Shown: one piece after another, positions 14,646 through 23,064 of the stretch
How positions within the stretch are numbered: the stretch's first letter is position 1
How the letters are laid out: each line of letters starts with the position of its first letter
Assembly: GCA_049697115.1 (NCBI GenBank)
Contig: JBAVVD010000032.1
Coordinates: 1-30,265 of the forward strand
DNA length: 30,265 nucleotides
Direction: 5' to 3'
Source: JBAVVD01 sp049697115
Lineage (GTDB): Bacteria; Acidobacteriota; Aminicenantia; Aminicenantales; UBA4085
Translations under genes and position numbers: made by a program
The notes under the pieces: model-generated
Databases searched by the model: none
The model's input: only the letters and a program-made list of their open reading frames with translations
What the model was told of the DNA's origin: nothing

Positions 14646-16931
14646 ATGCGGCCGCAAAGAAAAACAATTCCTCTATATAAAGCAATGAAAATGGGAAATC
14701 ATTCGAAAAATAGAATCATCCTTATCTCCAATCGGCTGCCTGTGACGATCACTCAGACTAAAGAAGGATTAAAGATTCAGCCGAGTCCGGGCGGATTGGC
14801 GACCGCCCTCCGTTCCTTGCAGGAGGAGAAGAACGCCGCTTTTGTCGGATGGCCCGGCCTCTCGCCCGAAAATGAAGACGAAAAGAAAACGATTGAAAAA
14901 GAGCTGGAAAAAAATCATCAGAGCGTTCCGGTCTTTCTCACTCCCGCCGAGATGAAGGAGTACTATTACGGTTTTTCCAACAGGACTCTCTGGCCGCTTT
15001 TTCATTATTTCCCGACCTATTGTGATTTTGAAGAATCCGAGTGGGACGCGTATAAGAAGGTCAACCAGAAATTTTTTCGGAAGGTCTTTGAATGGACAAG
15101 ACCGGGAGATATTTTCTGGATTCACGATTACCATCTGATGCTCCTCCCTGCCTTGATCCGGCAGGCTTTTCCCCAGAGCGCGATCGGCTTTTTCCTTCAC
15201 ATCCCCTTTCCGTCGTCCGAGGTTTTCCGTCTATTGCCCTGGAGAAAGGAAATTCTGGAAGGCCTGCTGGGCGCGGATCTGCTGGGTTTCCACACCTATG
15301 AATACGCGCGGCACTTTTTAAGCAGTGTTCTTAGGCTTCTGGGATATGAGCACGAACTGGGGGCGATTTTTGCCCACAACAGAATTGTCCAGGTGGAGAA
15401 CTTTCCTATGGGAGTGGATGTTCAGCATATCGACAGCCTGCTGGGGCAGCCGTCCACGCAGCGAGAGATCAAGAAACTGAAGGATAAAATTTGTGTCGAA
15501 GAAAGAAAAATCATTTTTTCTGTGGACCGTCTGGATTACACGAAGGGAATTCCCCAACGGCTGAGGGGCCTGGAGTTGTTTTTAGAAAAAAATACGAATT
15601 GGCACAACCGTTTCACTTACCTCATGCTGTGCGCCCCCTCGAGGATGAAAGTAAAACATTATTCCCATTTGAAGGAAGAGGTGGAATCTCTGGTCGGTCA
15701 GATTAACGGCCGATTCGGCGTGCCCGGCTGGATGCCCATCCAATACATGTATCGGTCTCTGCCTTTTGAGAAACTTCTTCCCTTATATTTGCTGGCGGAT
15801 GTGGCGCTCGTCACGCCTCTGAGAGACGGGATGAATTTGGTGGCCAAAGAGTTCGTGGCTTCCAAAAAGGACAATCCGGGAGTGCTGGTGCTCAGCGAGA
15901 CCGCCGGTGCCGCCTCTGAACTTGGAGAAGCCCTGCTCGTCAACGTCAACAACAAGCAGGATATTGCCGAGGCCCTGGCCCGGGCCCTGGAAATGAGCGG
16001 GACGGAAAAGTCACAAGCGATGGAATTCATGCGAAAAAGGCTCTTTGAATATGACATCTTTCACTGGGCGAATAGTTTTGTGGAACGAATCAAAGACGTC
16101 AGAAAAATCCAGGCTCAGAGGGAGCATCAGAAGCTCAACGCGGAGTGGAAACGAAGAATCATCTCTGATTTCCGGAAAAGCAGAAAACGTTTACTCCTGT
16201 TCGATTATGACGGCACACTCGTTCCTTTTTCCATGAGGCCGGAGGAAGCACGGCCGGACACAAGGCTCATAAGGCTTCTTGGGACATTGGCCAAGAACAA
16301 AAAGAATACTCTGGTCATCGTCAGCGGCCGCGATCGGAAAACAATGGAGCACTGGCTCGGGAGGGTCCCTTGCGGCCTGGTGGCCGAGCATGGAGCATGG
16401 ATCAAAAAAGATTGTGTCCAAGATTGGGATAAACAAAAGAACCTGATGGGGGATTGGAAGGTGCCATTGAAGGCGATCCTCAAGACCTATGAAGTCCGCG
16501 TTCCAGGATCGCTGGTGGAAGAAAAGGAATACGGGATTGCCTGGCATTATCGCAAAGCCGATCCTGAATTGGGGCAGCTCATGTCGAGCGAACTATTTGA
16601 TTATCTGAATGAATTTCTGGCCAATACAGACCTTCAGGTGATGCGCGGAAACAAGGTCATTGAAGTGAGAGTGTCGGGTATAAACAAAGGGACCGGCGTA
16701 ACGCCCTGGTTGGCTCAGAGAAAGTGGGACTTCATCCTTGCTTTAGGAGATGACTGGACGGATGAAGACCTGTTCAGGATTTTGCCGACGACGGCATATT
16801 CGGTGAAGATCGGTTTTGGGCCGACTTTGGCGAGGTTTTATTTGGAGTCTCCCCAGGCGACAATGGATCTGCTCAGCCGGCTCGCCAAAGCCCAGAGAGT
16901 TTCATTGTCCAAGAAACCTTCAATGTCATAA
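14646..16931 (+). CDS. Bifunctional trehalose-6-phosphate synthase/phosphatase (OtsA-OtsB fusion)
   Basis: A 761-residue cytoplasmic enzyme making trehalose-6-phosphate from UDP-glucose and glucose-6-phosphate and then dephosphorylating it. The OtsA part (about residues 20-500) shows SNRLPVTI, GGLATAL, WIHDYHLMLLP, GFFLHIPFPSSEVFRLLP, SVDRLDYTKGIPQRL, TPLRDGMNLVAKEFVASK and SELGEALLVN. The OtsB part (about 510-755) is a HAD phosphatase with FDYDGTLVPF (D520, D522), VSGRDRKTMEHWL and ALGDDWTDEDLF (D702, D703). All key residues appear intact. The start is uncertain: ATG 14646 is chosen, TTG 14622 and ATGs at 14685 and 14691 are alternatives, and none has a strong ribosome site. Such fusions occur in several bacterial phyla as well as eukaryotes. 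Confidence 0.93.
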   Translation: MRPQRKTIPLYKAMKMGNHSKNRIILISNRLPVTITQTKEGLKIQPSPGGLATALRSLQEEKNAAFVGWPGLSPENEDEKKTIEKELEKNHQSVPVFLTPAEMKEYYYGFSNRTLWPLFHYFPTYCDFEESEWDAYKKVNQKFFRKVFEWTRPGDIFWIHDYHLMLLPALIRQAFPQSAIGFFLHIPFPSSEVFRLLPWRKEILEGLLGADLLGFHTYEYARHFLSSVLRLLGYEHELGAIFAHNRIVQVENFPMGVDVQHIDSLLGQPSTQREIKKLKDKICVEERKIIFSVDRLDYTKGIPQRLRGLELFLEKNTNWHNRFTYLMLCAPSRMKVKHYSHLKEEVESLVGQINGRFGVPGWMPIQYMYRSLPFEKLLPLYLLADVALVTPLRDGMNLVAKEFVASKKDNPGVLVLSETAGAASELGEALLVNVNNKQDIAEALARALEMSGTEKSQAMEFMRKRLFEYDIFHWANSFVERIKDVRKIQAQREHQKLNAEWKRRIISDFRKSRKRLLLFDYDGTLVPFSMRPEEARPDTRLIRLLGTLAKNKKNTLVIVSGRDRKTMEHWLGRVPCGLVAEHGAWIKKDCVQDWDKQKNLMGDWKVPLKAILKTYEVRVPGSLVEEKEYGIAWHYRKADPELGQLMSSELFDYLNEFLANTDLQVMRGNKVIEVRVSGINKGTGVTPWLAQRKWDFILALGDDWTDEDLFRILPTTAYSVKIGFGPTLARFYLESPQATMDLLSRLAKAQRVSLSKKPSMS

Positions 16932-16976
16932 AAAGAAAAAGAAAGGGAAGACCGGAAACGGACAGATGAGTCGACC

Positions 16977-18737
16977 ATGTTGAAAAATTGGATTGCCGGA
17001 GTGTTCCTCTGCACATGTTTCGCTTTCCCTCAGGACACACATGAAATTGTTGTTTTAGGGAAAAAAATCCCTTTTCGATTCGATCCCAAAAGGGATGTCC
17101 TTGTTGTTGAAGGAGAATTTCTGAGGCAGATTCCTTCCTTCAACCTGGCCCAGCTCATAAGTCTTGTGGCCAATATGCATTTTGTCTCACGCGGAAATTT
17201 TCAGGCGGACCCTCAGATGTCCGGCTTCAACCAGGAGCAGATCGTTGTAATGGTCAACGGCACGCCCTGGAACAATGCCCAGACCGGACATCATAATCTG
17301 GCTCTTCCCTTCGACATCGAGCAGATCGAACGGATAGAAGTCCTCAGAGGCGGATACCCTTCTCGAAATAATCTGTCCGGTGCGGGCGGCCTGGTCAACA
17401 TCATCACTTCTTCCGGCTCCGGATTCAAAGCCAGCCTGTCCAGTTTTGACACAAAAGCGGCCTCTCTGAGCCTTCGGGCAAAGAGCCTCAACTTTTCCTC
17501 GGGCATAACCTCCACGGATGGATATATGGAAGGAATAGACGGGGAAAAGTATTATGCCCAGGGAGGTATCAAGCTTCCCTATGACAGAGGCCTTCTGGAC
17601 ATCTGGGCGGGATGGCTTTCTTCCCGATTCGGGGCCCGGAATTTCTACGGACCGTATCCCTCTTTTGAGGAGCTCGATAGATTTTTAGGGTCCGTCAACT
17701 GGCAGATGATTCCTTCTCGAAATGCCCTTCTGGATATCCAAATTTCTTCCCAATATTCTCACGATATCTTCACGCTGGACAGGAATCGGCCGGCCCAATA
17801 CGCAAACACGCATAAAACCCTGCAGAATTCCTTGAATGTCAGCTTCCATCAATACTCCAAAGAACTTTCTTACACTCTGGGCGTATCATCGGATGGCGAC
17901 CGCATCGACAGCCGGGGAACAAGGGAAAGTCAGGCGGCCGTCGCTTTGGGAGAGCACAGAAGACAGATGTTTTCATTCTTCGGCGAATTCCATGCCGAGA
18001 GGGGCCTATTCTTTCTGAATTCAGGCCTGCAGATGGCCTTCGGCTCGTACAACAACTGGAGCGGCCATTTTATGGCGGGAGTCATGGCCGGCAGCGATTT
18101 GAAGATTTCCGGGAGCGTCAGCCGGAATTACCGGATCCCCACGTATACGGAACTCTTTTACAGTGATCCATCCCATCAGGCGAATGCCGGCTTGATGCCG
18201 GAAACAAGCGTTTCTTCTTCCTTTTCCATTGAAAGCCATAAGAAAAGACTGGAGTGGGGGATCAAGCTCTTTTTCAACCGGTCGAATAACCTGATCGAAT
18301 GGAAGAGCGCCTCCGGGGGAAACTTCTGGCTGTCGGAAAACCTGAAAAAGGGCACGTATTATGGGACGGATGTGAAATTATTCTTTATGTCGGGAAACGC
18401 CGTCGTCAGAATCCTCTACACCTTCCAGAACGCCTCTTTTGACGAGCATCCTCTCATGAAAACATTGAAATACCATTATTATTTTCCGGATCACAGCCTT
18501 TCTGTTCTGCTGAGCCAGAGTTTCAGAATCCTCTCTCTGTGTGCGGCTCTGAAAATCGAACGGGAAAAATGGACGGGCGTCGGGAGGGTCTATCTGAATC
18601 TGAAAGCTCGCCGGAAATTTGGGAACGCCGCTCCTTTTATTGAAGTCTTGAATATCTTTAACAGCCGGGCGGAAAAAATTCCCGGGCTTCCGGAACCTCC
18701 ACGGAGCTTCACCGCCGGATTGGCCATTGATTTTTAG
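16977..18737 (+). CDS. TonB-dependent outer-membrane receptor (BtuB/FepA-like fold)
   Basis: A 586-residue receptor with a short signal peptide (about 18 residues). HEIVVLG (residues 22-28) just after it could serve as the TonB box. The plug domain is recognisable from QIPSFNLAQLISLVANM, QMSGFNQEQIVVMVNGTPWNNAQTGHH, and IEQIERIEVLRGGYPSRNNLSGAGGLVNIIT. The remainder is a beta-barrel; its end (NLKARRKFGNAAPFIEVLNIFNS...SFTAGLAIDF) is typical of the last strands. It is on the short side for the family. It starts 45 bases after the OtsA-OtsB gene and may share its transcript, but a link to trehalose uptake is speculation. The ribosome site before ATG 16977 is weak. Confidence 0.9.
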   Translation: MLKNWIAGVFLCTCFAFPQDTHEIVVLGKKIPFRFDPKRDVLVVEGEFLRQIPSFNLAQLISLVANMHFVSRGNFQADPQMSGFNQEQIVVMVNGTPWNNAQTGHHNLALPFDIEQIERIEVLRGGYPSRNNLSGAGGLVNIITSSGSGFKASLSSFDTKAASLSLRAKSLNFSSGITSTDGYMEGIDGEKYYAQGGIKLPYDRGLLDIWAGWLSSRFGARNFYGPYPSFEELDRFLGSVNWQMIPSRNALLDIQISSQYSHDIFTLDRNRPAQYANTHKTLQNSLNVSFHQYSKELSYTLGVSSDGDRIDSRGTRESQAAVALGEHRRQMFSFFGEFHAERGLFFLNSGLQMAFGSYNNWSGHFMAGVMAGSDLKISGSVSRNYRIPTYTELFYSDPSHQANAGLMPETSVSSSFSIESHKKRLEWGIKLFFNRSNNLIEWKSASGGNFWLSENLKKGTYYGTDVKLFFMSGNAVVRILYTFQNASFDEHPLMKTLKYHYYFPDHSLSVLLSQSFRILSLCAALKIEREKWTGVGRVYLNLKARRKFGNAAPFIEVLNIFNSRAEKIPGLPEPPRSFTAGLAIDF

Positions 18738-18758
18738 CCGGAATATTTTTGACTCTCA

Positions 18759-18786
18759 CTCCAGAATGGAGCGGTCTATTTTTTTT
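18759..18786 (+). terminator. Possible terminator after the TonB receptor gene
   Basis: CTCCA-GAA-TGGAG (18759-18771) forms a five-pair hairpin, followed after seven bases by a run of eight T. The gap between stem and T-run makes it a weak candidate, but it is the only hairpin plus T-run in this intergenic region. Confidence 0.3.
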
Positions 18787-18869
18787 GGACAGGAACGATG
18801 ATCTCGGTCTTTAGCTCCGCAGGGCCTCATGTTTATGTCCTAACAGCAATTTTGGGCAGGATATTGGAA

Positions 18870-18911
18870 TGGAAGTTCGGATGGAAATGTGATAGCTTAA
18901 TCTTTCGGAGG
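18870..18911 (+). repeat. Leader repeat, copy 1 (matches 21002-21043)
   Basis: This 42-base segment ends in a GGAGG ribosome site and is identical at 35 of 42 positions to the segment at 21002-21043. The shared core is GGAAATGTGAT followed by GCTT. Both copies end 7-8 bases before an ATG. It may be a shared promoter/leader module or a duplication that once flanked a mobile or rearranged block. Confidence 0.7.
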
Positions 18912-18990
18912 GCCCGCTATGAACAGGAATCTTGGGAGTCTGGCCCCTATCAAAAAACAAATTTTTCCCTCGTTTTATCAGGAGGTATTC

Positions 18991-19884
18991 ATGAAAAGAC
19001 GGTATATCTGCTTTATGGTTATTTTGTTGTTTCCTTTTCTCCAGGCCGCAGAAAAGGTGCCGCTCAAGGTTTTTATCTCCGTGGACATGGAAGGGATCTG
19101 GGGCGTTGTTCACGGAGAACAGACTTCTTCCGAATCCCGTGAATACGGCTTTGCCCGCAAATGGATGGCCGAGGATGTGAATGCCGTTGTGGCGGGGCTT
19201 CTGGAAGCCGGCGCCACGGAAATCGTCGTGAATGACTCCCATGGCGGCATGCGCAATATCATTGCCAGTGACCTCCACCCGAAAGCCAGCCTGATCAGCG
19301 GCTCACTCAAATCTCTCTCCATGATGCAGGGAATCGATGATTCCTTTGCGGCCTGTATCTTCATCGGTTATCATGCTCAAGCGGGAACCGCATCGGCCGT
19401 TCTTGACCATACAATTTCAGGGGCATCGATCCGGTCGATTAAAATCAACGGAAGGGAACTTCCAGAGCTTGGAATCAACGGCCTGATTGCCGGATATTTC
19501 AATGTTCCGGTCATCATGCTCAGCGGAGATGCGGAGACCTGCAAACAGGCCAAACGCATTCTCGGAGATCAGATTACGACCGTCAAGGTGAAGGAAGGGA
19601 TCAGCCGGTATACGGCCAAGCTTTTGCCCTCGGAAGAGGCCCGATTTCGCCTGAAGGAGGGCGCCCAGGCGGCTTTATTGACGAGAGATAAAGTCACTCC
19701 TTTTAAACTGGATCCGCCGTACAATTTTGAGTTGGAATTTCAAAACAGCGCCCAAGCGGAGATGCCTTCCAATCTGCCTCAGGTCAAACGCACCGGCCCC
19801 CGTTCTGTTTCCTTTTCCGCGAATGATTATCTTGCGGGGTTCAAGTTAATGAGGGCAATTATTGCCCTGGCCGCCTCTTATTGA
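18991..19884 (+). CDS. Exported M55 family D-aminopeptidase (DppA-like)
   Basis: A 297-residue zinc peptidase of the DppA family, which releases N-terminal D-amino acids from short peptides such as those from peptidoglycan. A signal peptide (MKRRYICFMVILLFPFLQAA) implies export, whereas the B. subtilis enzyme is cytoplasmic. The metal ligands are all present: D32 and E34 (SVDMEGIWG), H84 (NDSHGGM), H128 (FIGYHAQAGT) and E159 (RELPELGINGLIAG). ATG 18991 has its own GGAGG and starts the signal peptide. An in-frame ATG at 18919, also with GGAGG from the leader repeat, would add 24 residues and bury the signal. The gene lies 32 bases upstream of the cytochrome gene, probably in one operon. Confidence 0.9.
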   Translation: MKRRYICFMVILLFPFLQAAEKVPLKVFISVDMEGIWGVVHGEQTSSESREYGFARKWMAEDVNAVVAGLLEAGATEIVVNDSHGGMRNIIASDLHPKASLISGSLKSLSMMQGIDDSFAACIFIGYHAQAGTASAVLDHTISGASIRSIKINGRELPELGINGLIAGYFNVPVIMLSGDAETCKQAKRILGDQITTVKVKEGISRYTAKLLPSEEARFRLKEGAQAALLTRDKVTPFKLDPPYNFELEFQNSAQAEMPSNLPQVKRTGPRSVSFSANDYLAGFKLMRAIIALAASY

Positions 19885-19916
19885 TACCCGGCCCGATTCA
19901 TTCACGGGGGGTCACA

Positions 19917-20969
19917 TTGAAAAAGCAAAGTTCATTCTTTATTGGCGCCCTTGGACTGGTGGCCGTTTTTGTATTCGTGGTGGCTCAAGAAAAGGCTTCT
20001 CCTCAGAATAAAAATTTTTATGAACACAGCTTACACTTCACCAATAAGGGATTAGAGTATTGGTACAGCAAGGAACAGGGAGGGCTGGAAAGGTTGACCG
20101 GAATTCCTTTTTCTGAAACACCGTGCGCCAAATGCCACGTCCGGACCTGTGACGCATGTCACAAACAGGAGATCAACGGAAAGGCGAAATATTCCCTGGA
20201 ACCTGTGCGAACCCAGGACGTCTGTCAAAATTGCCATCAGATAGAGGCTCTGGAGATGGCCCGAAAGAATCCGGAGGATCCGGCCGTCGACGTCCATTTT
20301 AAAAATGGGATGAAGTGCATGGACTGCCACACGGCCAGAGAAATTCATGGAGATGGAACTCCGTATAACTCCATGCAGCAACCCGGTGCCATGGATGTTC
20401 GGTGCGAAGAATGCCACGGCACATTGTCAAGGTGCGCCAGCCACACTGTCCACGGAGACAAGGTCGACTGCAACGCCTGTCATCTCAGAGACCTACTTTC
20501 CTGTTATAACTGCCATATCGACACCCGTATGAGAGACGGGAAAAGCGTTTCGATTCCGCTCAACAATCTGCTATTCCTGATCAATCATGATGGCCAAGTC
20601 ACTTTAGGTGATCTCCATACATTCGTCTATCAGAACAAAACCATGATCACCTTTGCGGCCTCTTTCCCCCATTGGGTCATGAAGGAGGGGAGAAAATGCG
20701 AAGAATGCCACGACACTCCGATCATCAAAGACATTCAAAAGAATAAGTTTTATCCGGTTGTCTTTGAAAATGGCGAATTGAAGAATGTGAGCGGCATCGT
20801 GCCTGTTCTTGACGGAATGAAATGGAATTTTATCTATTTGAACTATGAGAACGGCCGGTGGGTTCCGATTCCGAATCCGGAAGGCCCTCTGATCAATTAT
20901 GCCGGTTATAGCCAACCTCTCACTCCGGAGCAATTCCGCAGACTTGGAAATGCGCCTTCCAAAAAATAG
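19917..20969 (+). CDS. Eight-haem c-type cytochrome, exported
   Basis: A 350-residue protein with an N-terminal hydrophobic segment (residues 6-23) that acts as a signal peptide or anchor. Eight CXXCH haem-binding motifs start at C70, C78, C103, C134, C163, C185, C196 and C261, and an additional CASH without a second cysteine is at C173. The last about 90 residues contain no haem motif. It should carry electrons in the periplasm or at the outer membrane. I do not recognise the subfamily; the motif spacing is not an obvious match to hydroxylamine oxidoreductase, NrfA or tetrathionate reductase. The start is the TTG at 19917, which follows a GGGGGGT stretch and begins the hydrophobic segment. 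An earlier TTG at 19881 overlaps the M55 stop and is less likely. Confidence 0.88.
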   Translation: MKKQSSFFIGALGLVAVFVFVVAQEKASPQNKNFYEHSLHFTNKGLEYWYSKEQGGLERLTGIPFSETPCAKCHVRTCDACHKQEINGKAKYSLEPVRTQDVCQNCHQIEALEMARKNPEDPAVDVHFKNGMKCMDCHTAREIHGDGTPYNSMQQPGAMDVRCEECHGTLSRCASHTVHGDKVDCNACHLRDLLSCYNCHIDTRMRDGKSVSIPLNNLLFLINHDGQVTLGDLHTFVYQNKTMITFAASFPHWVMKEGRKCEECHDTPIIKDIQKNKFYPVVFENGELKNVSGIVPVLDGMKWNFIYLNYENGRWVPIPNPEGPLINYAGYSQPLTPEQFRRLGNAPSKK

Positions 20970-21001
20970 AGTGGGCGACGCTTCGGATCCGGATTCCGGC
21001 G

Positions 21002-21043
21002 TGGAAGTCCGAAAGGAAATGTGATCGCTTGATATTTTGGAGG
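21002..21043 (+). repeat. Leader repeat, copy 2 (matches 18870-18911)
   Basis: Second copy of the 42-base leader, with seven mismatches to the first. It ends in GGAGG, the ribosome site of the nucleotidyltransferase gene at 21052. The two copies are direct repeats about 2.1 kb apart and enclose exactly the M55 peptidase and cytochrome genes. Confidence 0.7.
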
Positions 21044-21051
21044 TCCTGACC

Positions 21052-21957
21052 ATGAATCCGACTCTAGTGATTCTTGCCGCAGGAATGGGCAGTCGGTATG
21101 GAAGCTTAAAACAAATCGACGCGGTGGGCCCGGCCGGTGAAGTCCTTATGGATTATTCCATCTATGATGCCGTTCGCGCCGGCTTTGACCGGGTGATATT
21201 TATCATCCGGAAGAGCATTGAGAAAGAGTTCAAAGAGGTTTTTATATCCCGGCTGAAAAATAAAGTGGGTGTGGACTATGTCTTCCAGATACTGGAAGAT
21301 GTGCCGGGAGGCATCTCCATACCTGAGGGTCGGACAAAGCCGTGGGGAACGGCCCATTCCGTTCTAGCGGCTGAAGCGAAAGTGAAGGGCCCTTTTGCCG
21401 TGATCAATGCCGATGATTTCTACGGCTCGAGGTCTTTTAAAGCCATGGCCAATTTTTTGACCCGAATGGACAGCCGGGGGATGGTCTATTCCTTGATGGG
21501 ATTTGAGCTGAAGAACACCCTGTCCGAACACGGAGCCGTCGCCCGGGCGGTCTGCACAATAGGAAAGAGCGGCCGGCTGACCGGAATCGTCGAAAGGCTG
21601 CATGTGGAGCAGACTCCGGAGGGAATCTTTTATGAAGATGAGAAACGCCGGCCCATTCGTCTGAACGGCTCGGAAATCGTGTCCATGAATTTATGGGGAT
21701 TCACGGCTTCCGTCTTTAAATATTTGAAGGCCGAATTTGAGCTGTTCATCCGAGAGAATTACCGGAATACAAACGCCGAGCTGTATATCCCCTTGGTGAT
21801 TGACAAAATCGTGAAATCCGGACGGGCCGAGGTCCGGGTTTTAAGAAGCCCGGAGAAATGGTTCGGCATAACCTATAAAGAGGAACGGAGGCGTGTGACT
21901 CAGGAATTGAGGAAGCTGATCCGTAAAGGCGTCTATCCGGAAAAGCTGTGGGAATAA
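21052..21957 (+). CDS. Sugar nucleotidyltransferase (NTP_transferase family)
   Basis: A 301-residue cytoplasmic enzyme expected to couple a sugar-1-phosphate to a nucleotide. The nucleotide-binding signature is LVILAAGMGSRYGSLKQIDAVGPAGEVLMDYSIYDA (residues 4-39), a variant of the usual GxGTR-x-PxTK. The metal site appears as VINADDFYG and the substrate region as RTKPWGTAHSVLAA. The C-terminus (AEVRVLRSPEKWFGITYKEER) suggests no left-handed helix acetyltransferase domain. Specificity (glucose, mannose or other) cannot be told. The product could supply NDP-glucose for the trehalose enzymes, but this is only a possibility. ATG 21052 follows GGAGG of the leader repeat. Confidence 0.85.
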   Translation: MNPTLVILAAGMGSRYGSLKQIDAVGPAGEVLMDYSIYDAVRAGFDRVIFIIRKSIEKEFKEVFISRLKNKVGVDYVFQILEDVPGGISIPEGRTKPWGTAHSVLAAEAKVKGPFAVINADDFYGSRSFKAMANFLTRMDSRGMVYSLMGFELKNTLSEHGAVARAVCTIGKSGRLTGIVERLHVEQTPEGIFYEDEKRRPIRLNGSEIVSMNLWGFTASVFKYLKAEFELFIRENYRNTNAELYIPLVIDKIVKSGRAEVRVLRSPEKWFGITYKEERRRVTQELRKLIRKGVYPEKLWE

Positions 21958-21992
21958 AAAAGTGTATCTCTAGCGGGGTACAAAGAAAAATG

Positions 21993-22014
21993 AAAAAAGG
22001 ACGTGCCGGGCGTC
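21993..22014 (-). terminator. Possible terminator for the homoserine dehydrogenase transcript
   Basis: Read on the minus strand, GACG and CGTC (22014-22011 and 22003-22000) pair across a seven-base GC-rich loop, followed shortly by six T (22-base element in all). It lies a few bases after the hom stop codon, between convergent genes. The short stem makes this a weak call. Confidence 0.3.
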
Positions 22015-22018
22015 TGGA

Positions 22019-23044
22019 TCAGGGCTTTCTGGCGATGTGGATCAGATCAATCAGCATACTGAAACCGGTTTCTCTCCGGCCGGCCCCCGGACCGACGATG
22101 GTCACATCGCCCAATGTCTGAGTGCTGATGGTGACGGCGTTCGTCGCATTCATAACACTCGCCAGAGGATGGCTGAGCTCAATCTGTTGGGGGGATACAG
22201 AGGCCTGAACCTCATTATTTTCCTGCCAGACGCAGCCGATGAGCTTGAAGCGTTTTCCCGCTTTGCGGGCTTCATGGACGGCCTCGGCAGTGATACCGGT
22301 GATGCCTTCGCAGGGGTAGTCAAAAGGTTTTTTGTGCGCTCCAAAAACGACATTGGCCAGAATCGTGACCTTGGCCAGAGCGTCCCAACCCAGCACATCC
22401 GCATCGGGAACCGCCTCCGCATAGCCCAGTTCCTGGGCTTTTTTTAATGCGTCTTTATAGGACATACCGGCTTCCATTTGGGTCAGGATATAATTGGTGG
22501 TTCCGTTCAAAATTCCCTGGATTTTGTGGATGCCGCTTCCGGCCAGAGTTTCACGGATGAGATTGAGTAAAGGAGTGCCGCTCATGACGGTGCCTTCAAA
22601 AAGGAATTCAACTCCTTTGTCTTCGGCTAATTTTTTCAAAGCGTGGTAATGAAGAGCCAATGGGCCTTTATTGGTCGTCACCACATGCATTCCCTTTTCC
22701 AGGGCCTGGCGGATATGAGAGGCGGCCGGTTCACCGGTCTGGATATCGGTATAGGTGGCTTCCAGAAGCACGTCCGCATCGGTTGTCTGGATAATTTTAA
22801 GGGCCTCTTTCTCTGGGATTCCACCCGGAAGGTCGGAGAGAGAACCCTTGGACCGCATCATCTGGAGGGCGTGTGGAAGGTCGATCCCATTCTTGTTGAA
22901 AACGCTCCCCTTGAGCTTATCGGTAATGCCGACGACCGCGAATTCAATTCCGTATTTCTGTTTAAGGTCTCGATGGTTTTCGATAAGGAGTTCAGCCAAT
23001 CCTTGTCCGACCGTTCCAAAGCCAACAAAAAGCAATCGGATCAT
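22019..23044 (-). CDS. hom: Homoserine dehydrogenase
   Basis: A 341-residue enzyme reducing aspartate semialdehyde to homoserine, the branch step to threonine and methionine. The N-terminal NAD(P)-binding motif is LLFVGFGTVGQGLAELL. The catalytic domain shows TTNKGPLALHYHAL, GILNGTTNYILTQM, and EAVPDADVLGWDALAKVTILANVVFG. There is no C-terminal ACT domain, so threonine feedback through ACT is not expected, as in the short archaeal and some bacterial forms. It follows the PLP enzyme gene on the same strand with 20 bases between them, and a strong ribosome site (GGAGG) precedes ATG 23044. The two steps are adjacent in methionine synthesis. Confidence 0.93.
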   Translation of the reverse strand: MIRLLFVGFGTVGQGLAELLIENHRDLKQKYGIEFAVVGITDKLKGSVFNKNGIDLPHALQMMRSKGSLSDLPGGIPEKEALKIIQTTDADVLLEATYTDIQTGEPAASHIRQALEKGMHVVTTNKGPLALHYHALKKLAEDKGVEFLFEGTVMSGTPLLNLIRETLAGSGIHKIQGILNGTTNYILTQMEAGMSYKDALKKAQELGYAEAVPDADVLGWDALAKVTILANVVFGAHKKPFDYPCEGITGITAEAVHEARKAGKRFKLIGCVWQENNEVQASVSPQQIELSHPLASVMNATNAVTISTQTLGDVTIVGPGAGRRETGFSMLIDLIHIARKP

Positions 23045-23064
23045 TTGTGCCTCCTGAAGAATTC

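Noticed and set aside
18798..19142. 114-codon plus-strand frame over the M55 leader
   Set aside because: It overlaps the M55 gene in another frame and contains the leader repeat; no motif supports it.
19881..19916. TTG start 36 bases before the chosen start of the cytochrome gene
   Set aside because: It overlaps the previous stop codon without a ribosome site of its own and would add 12 residues before the signal segment.
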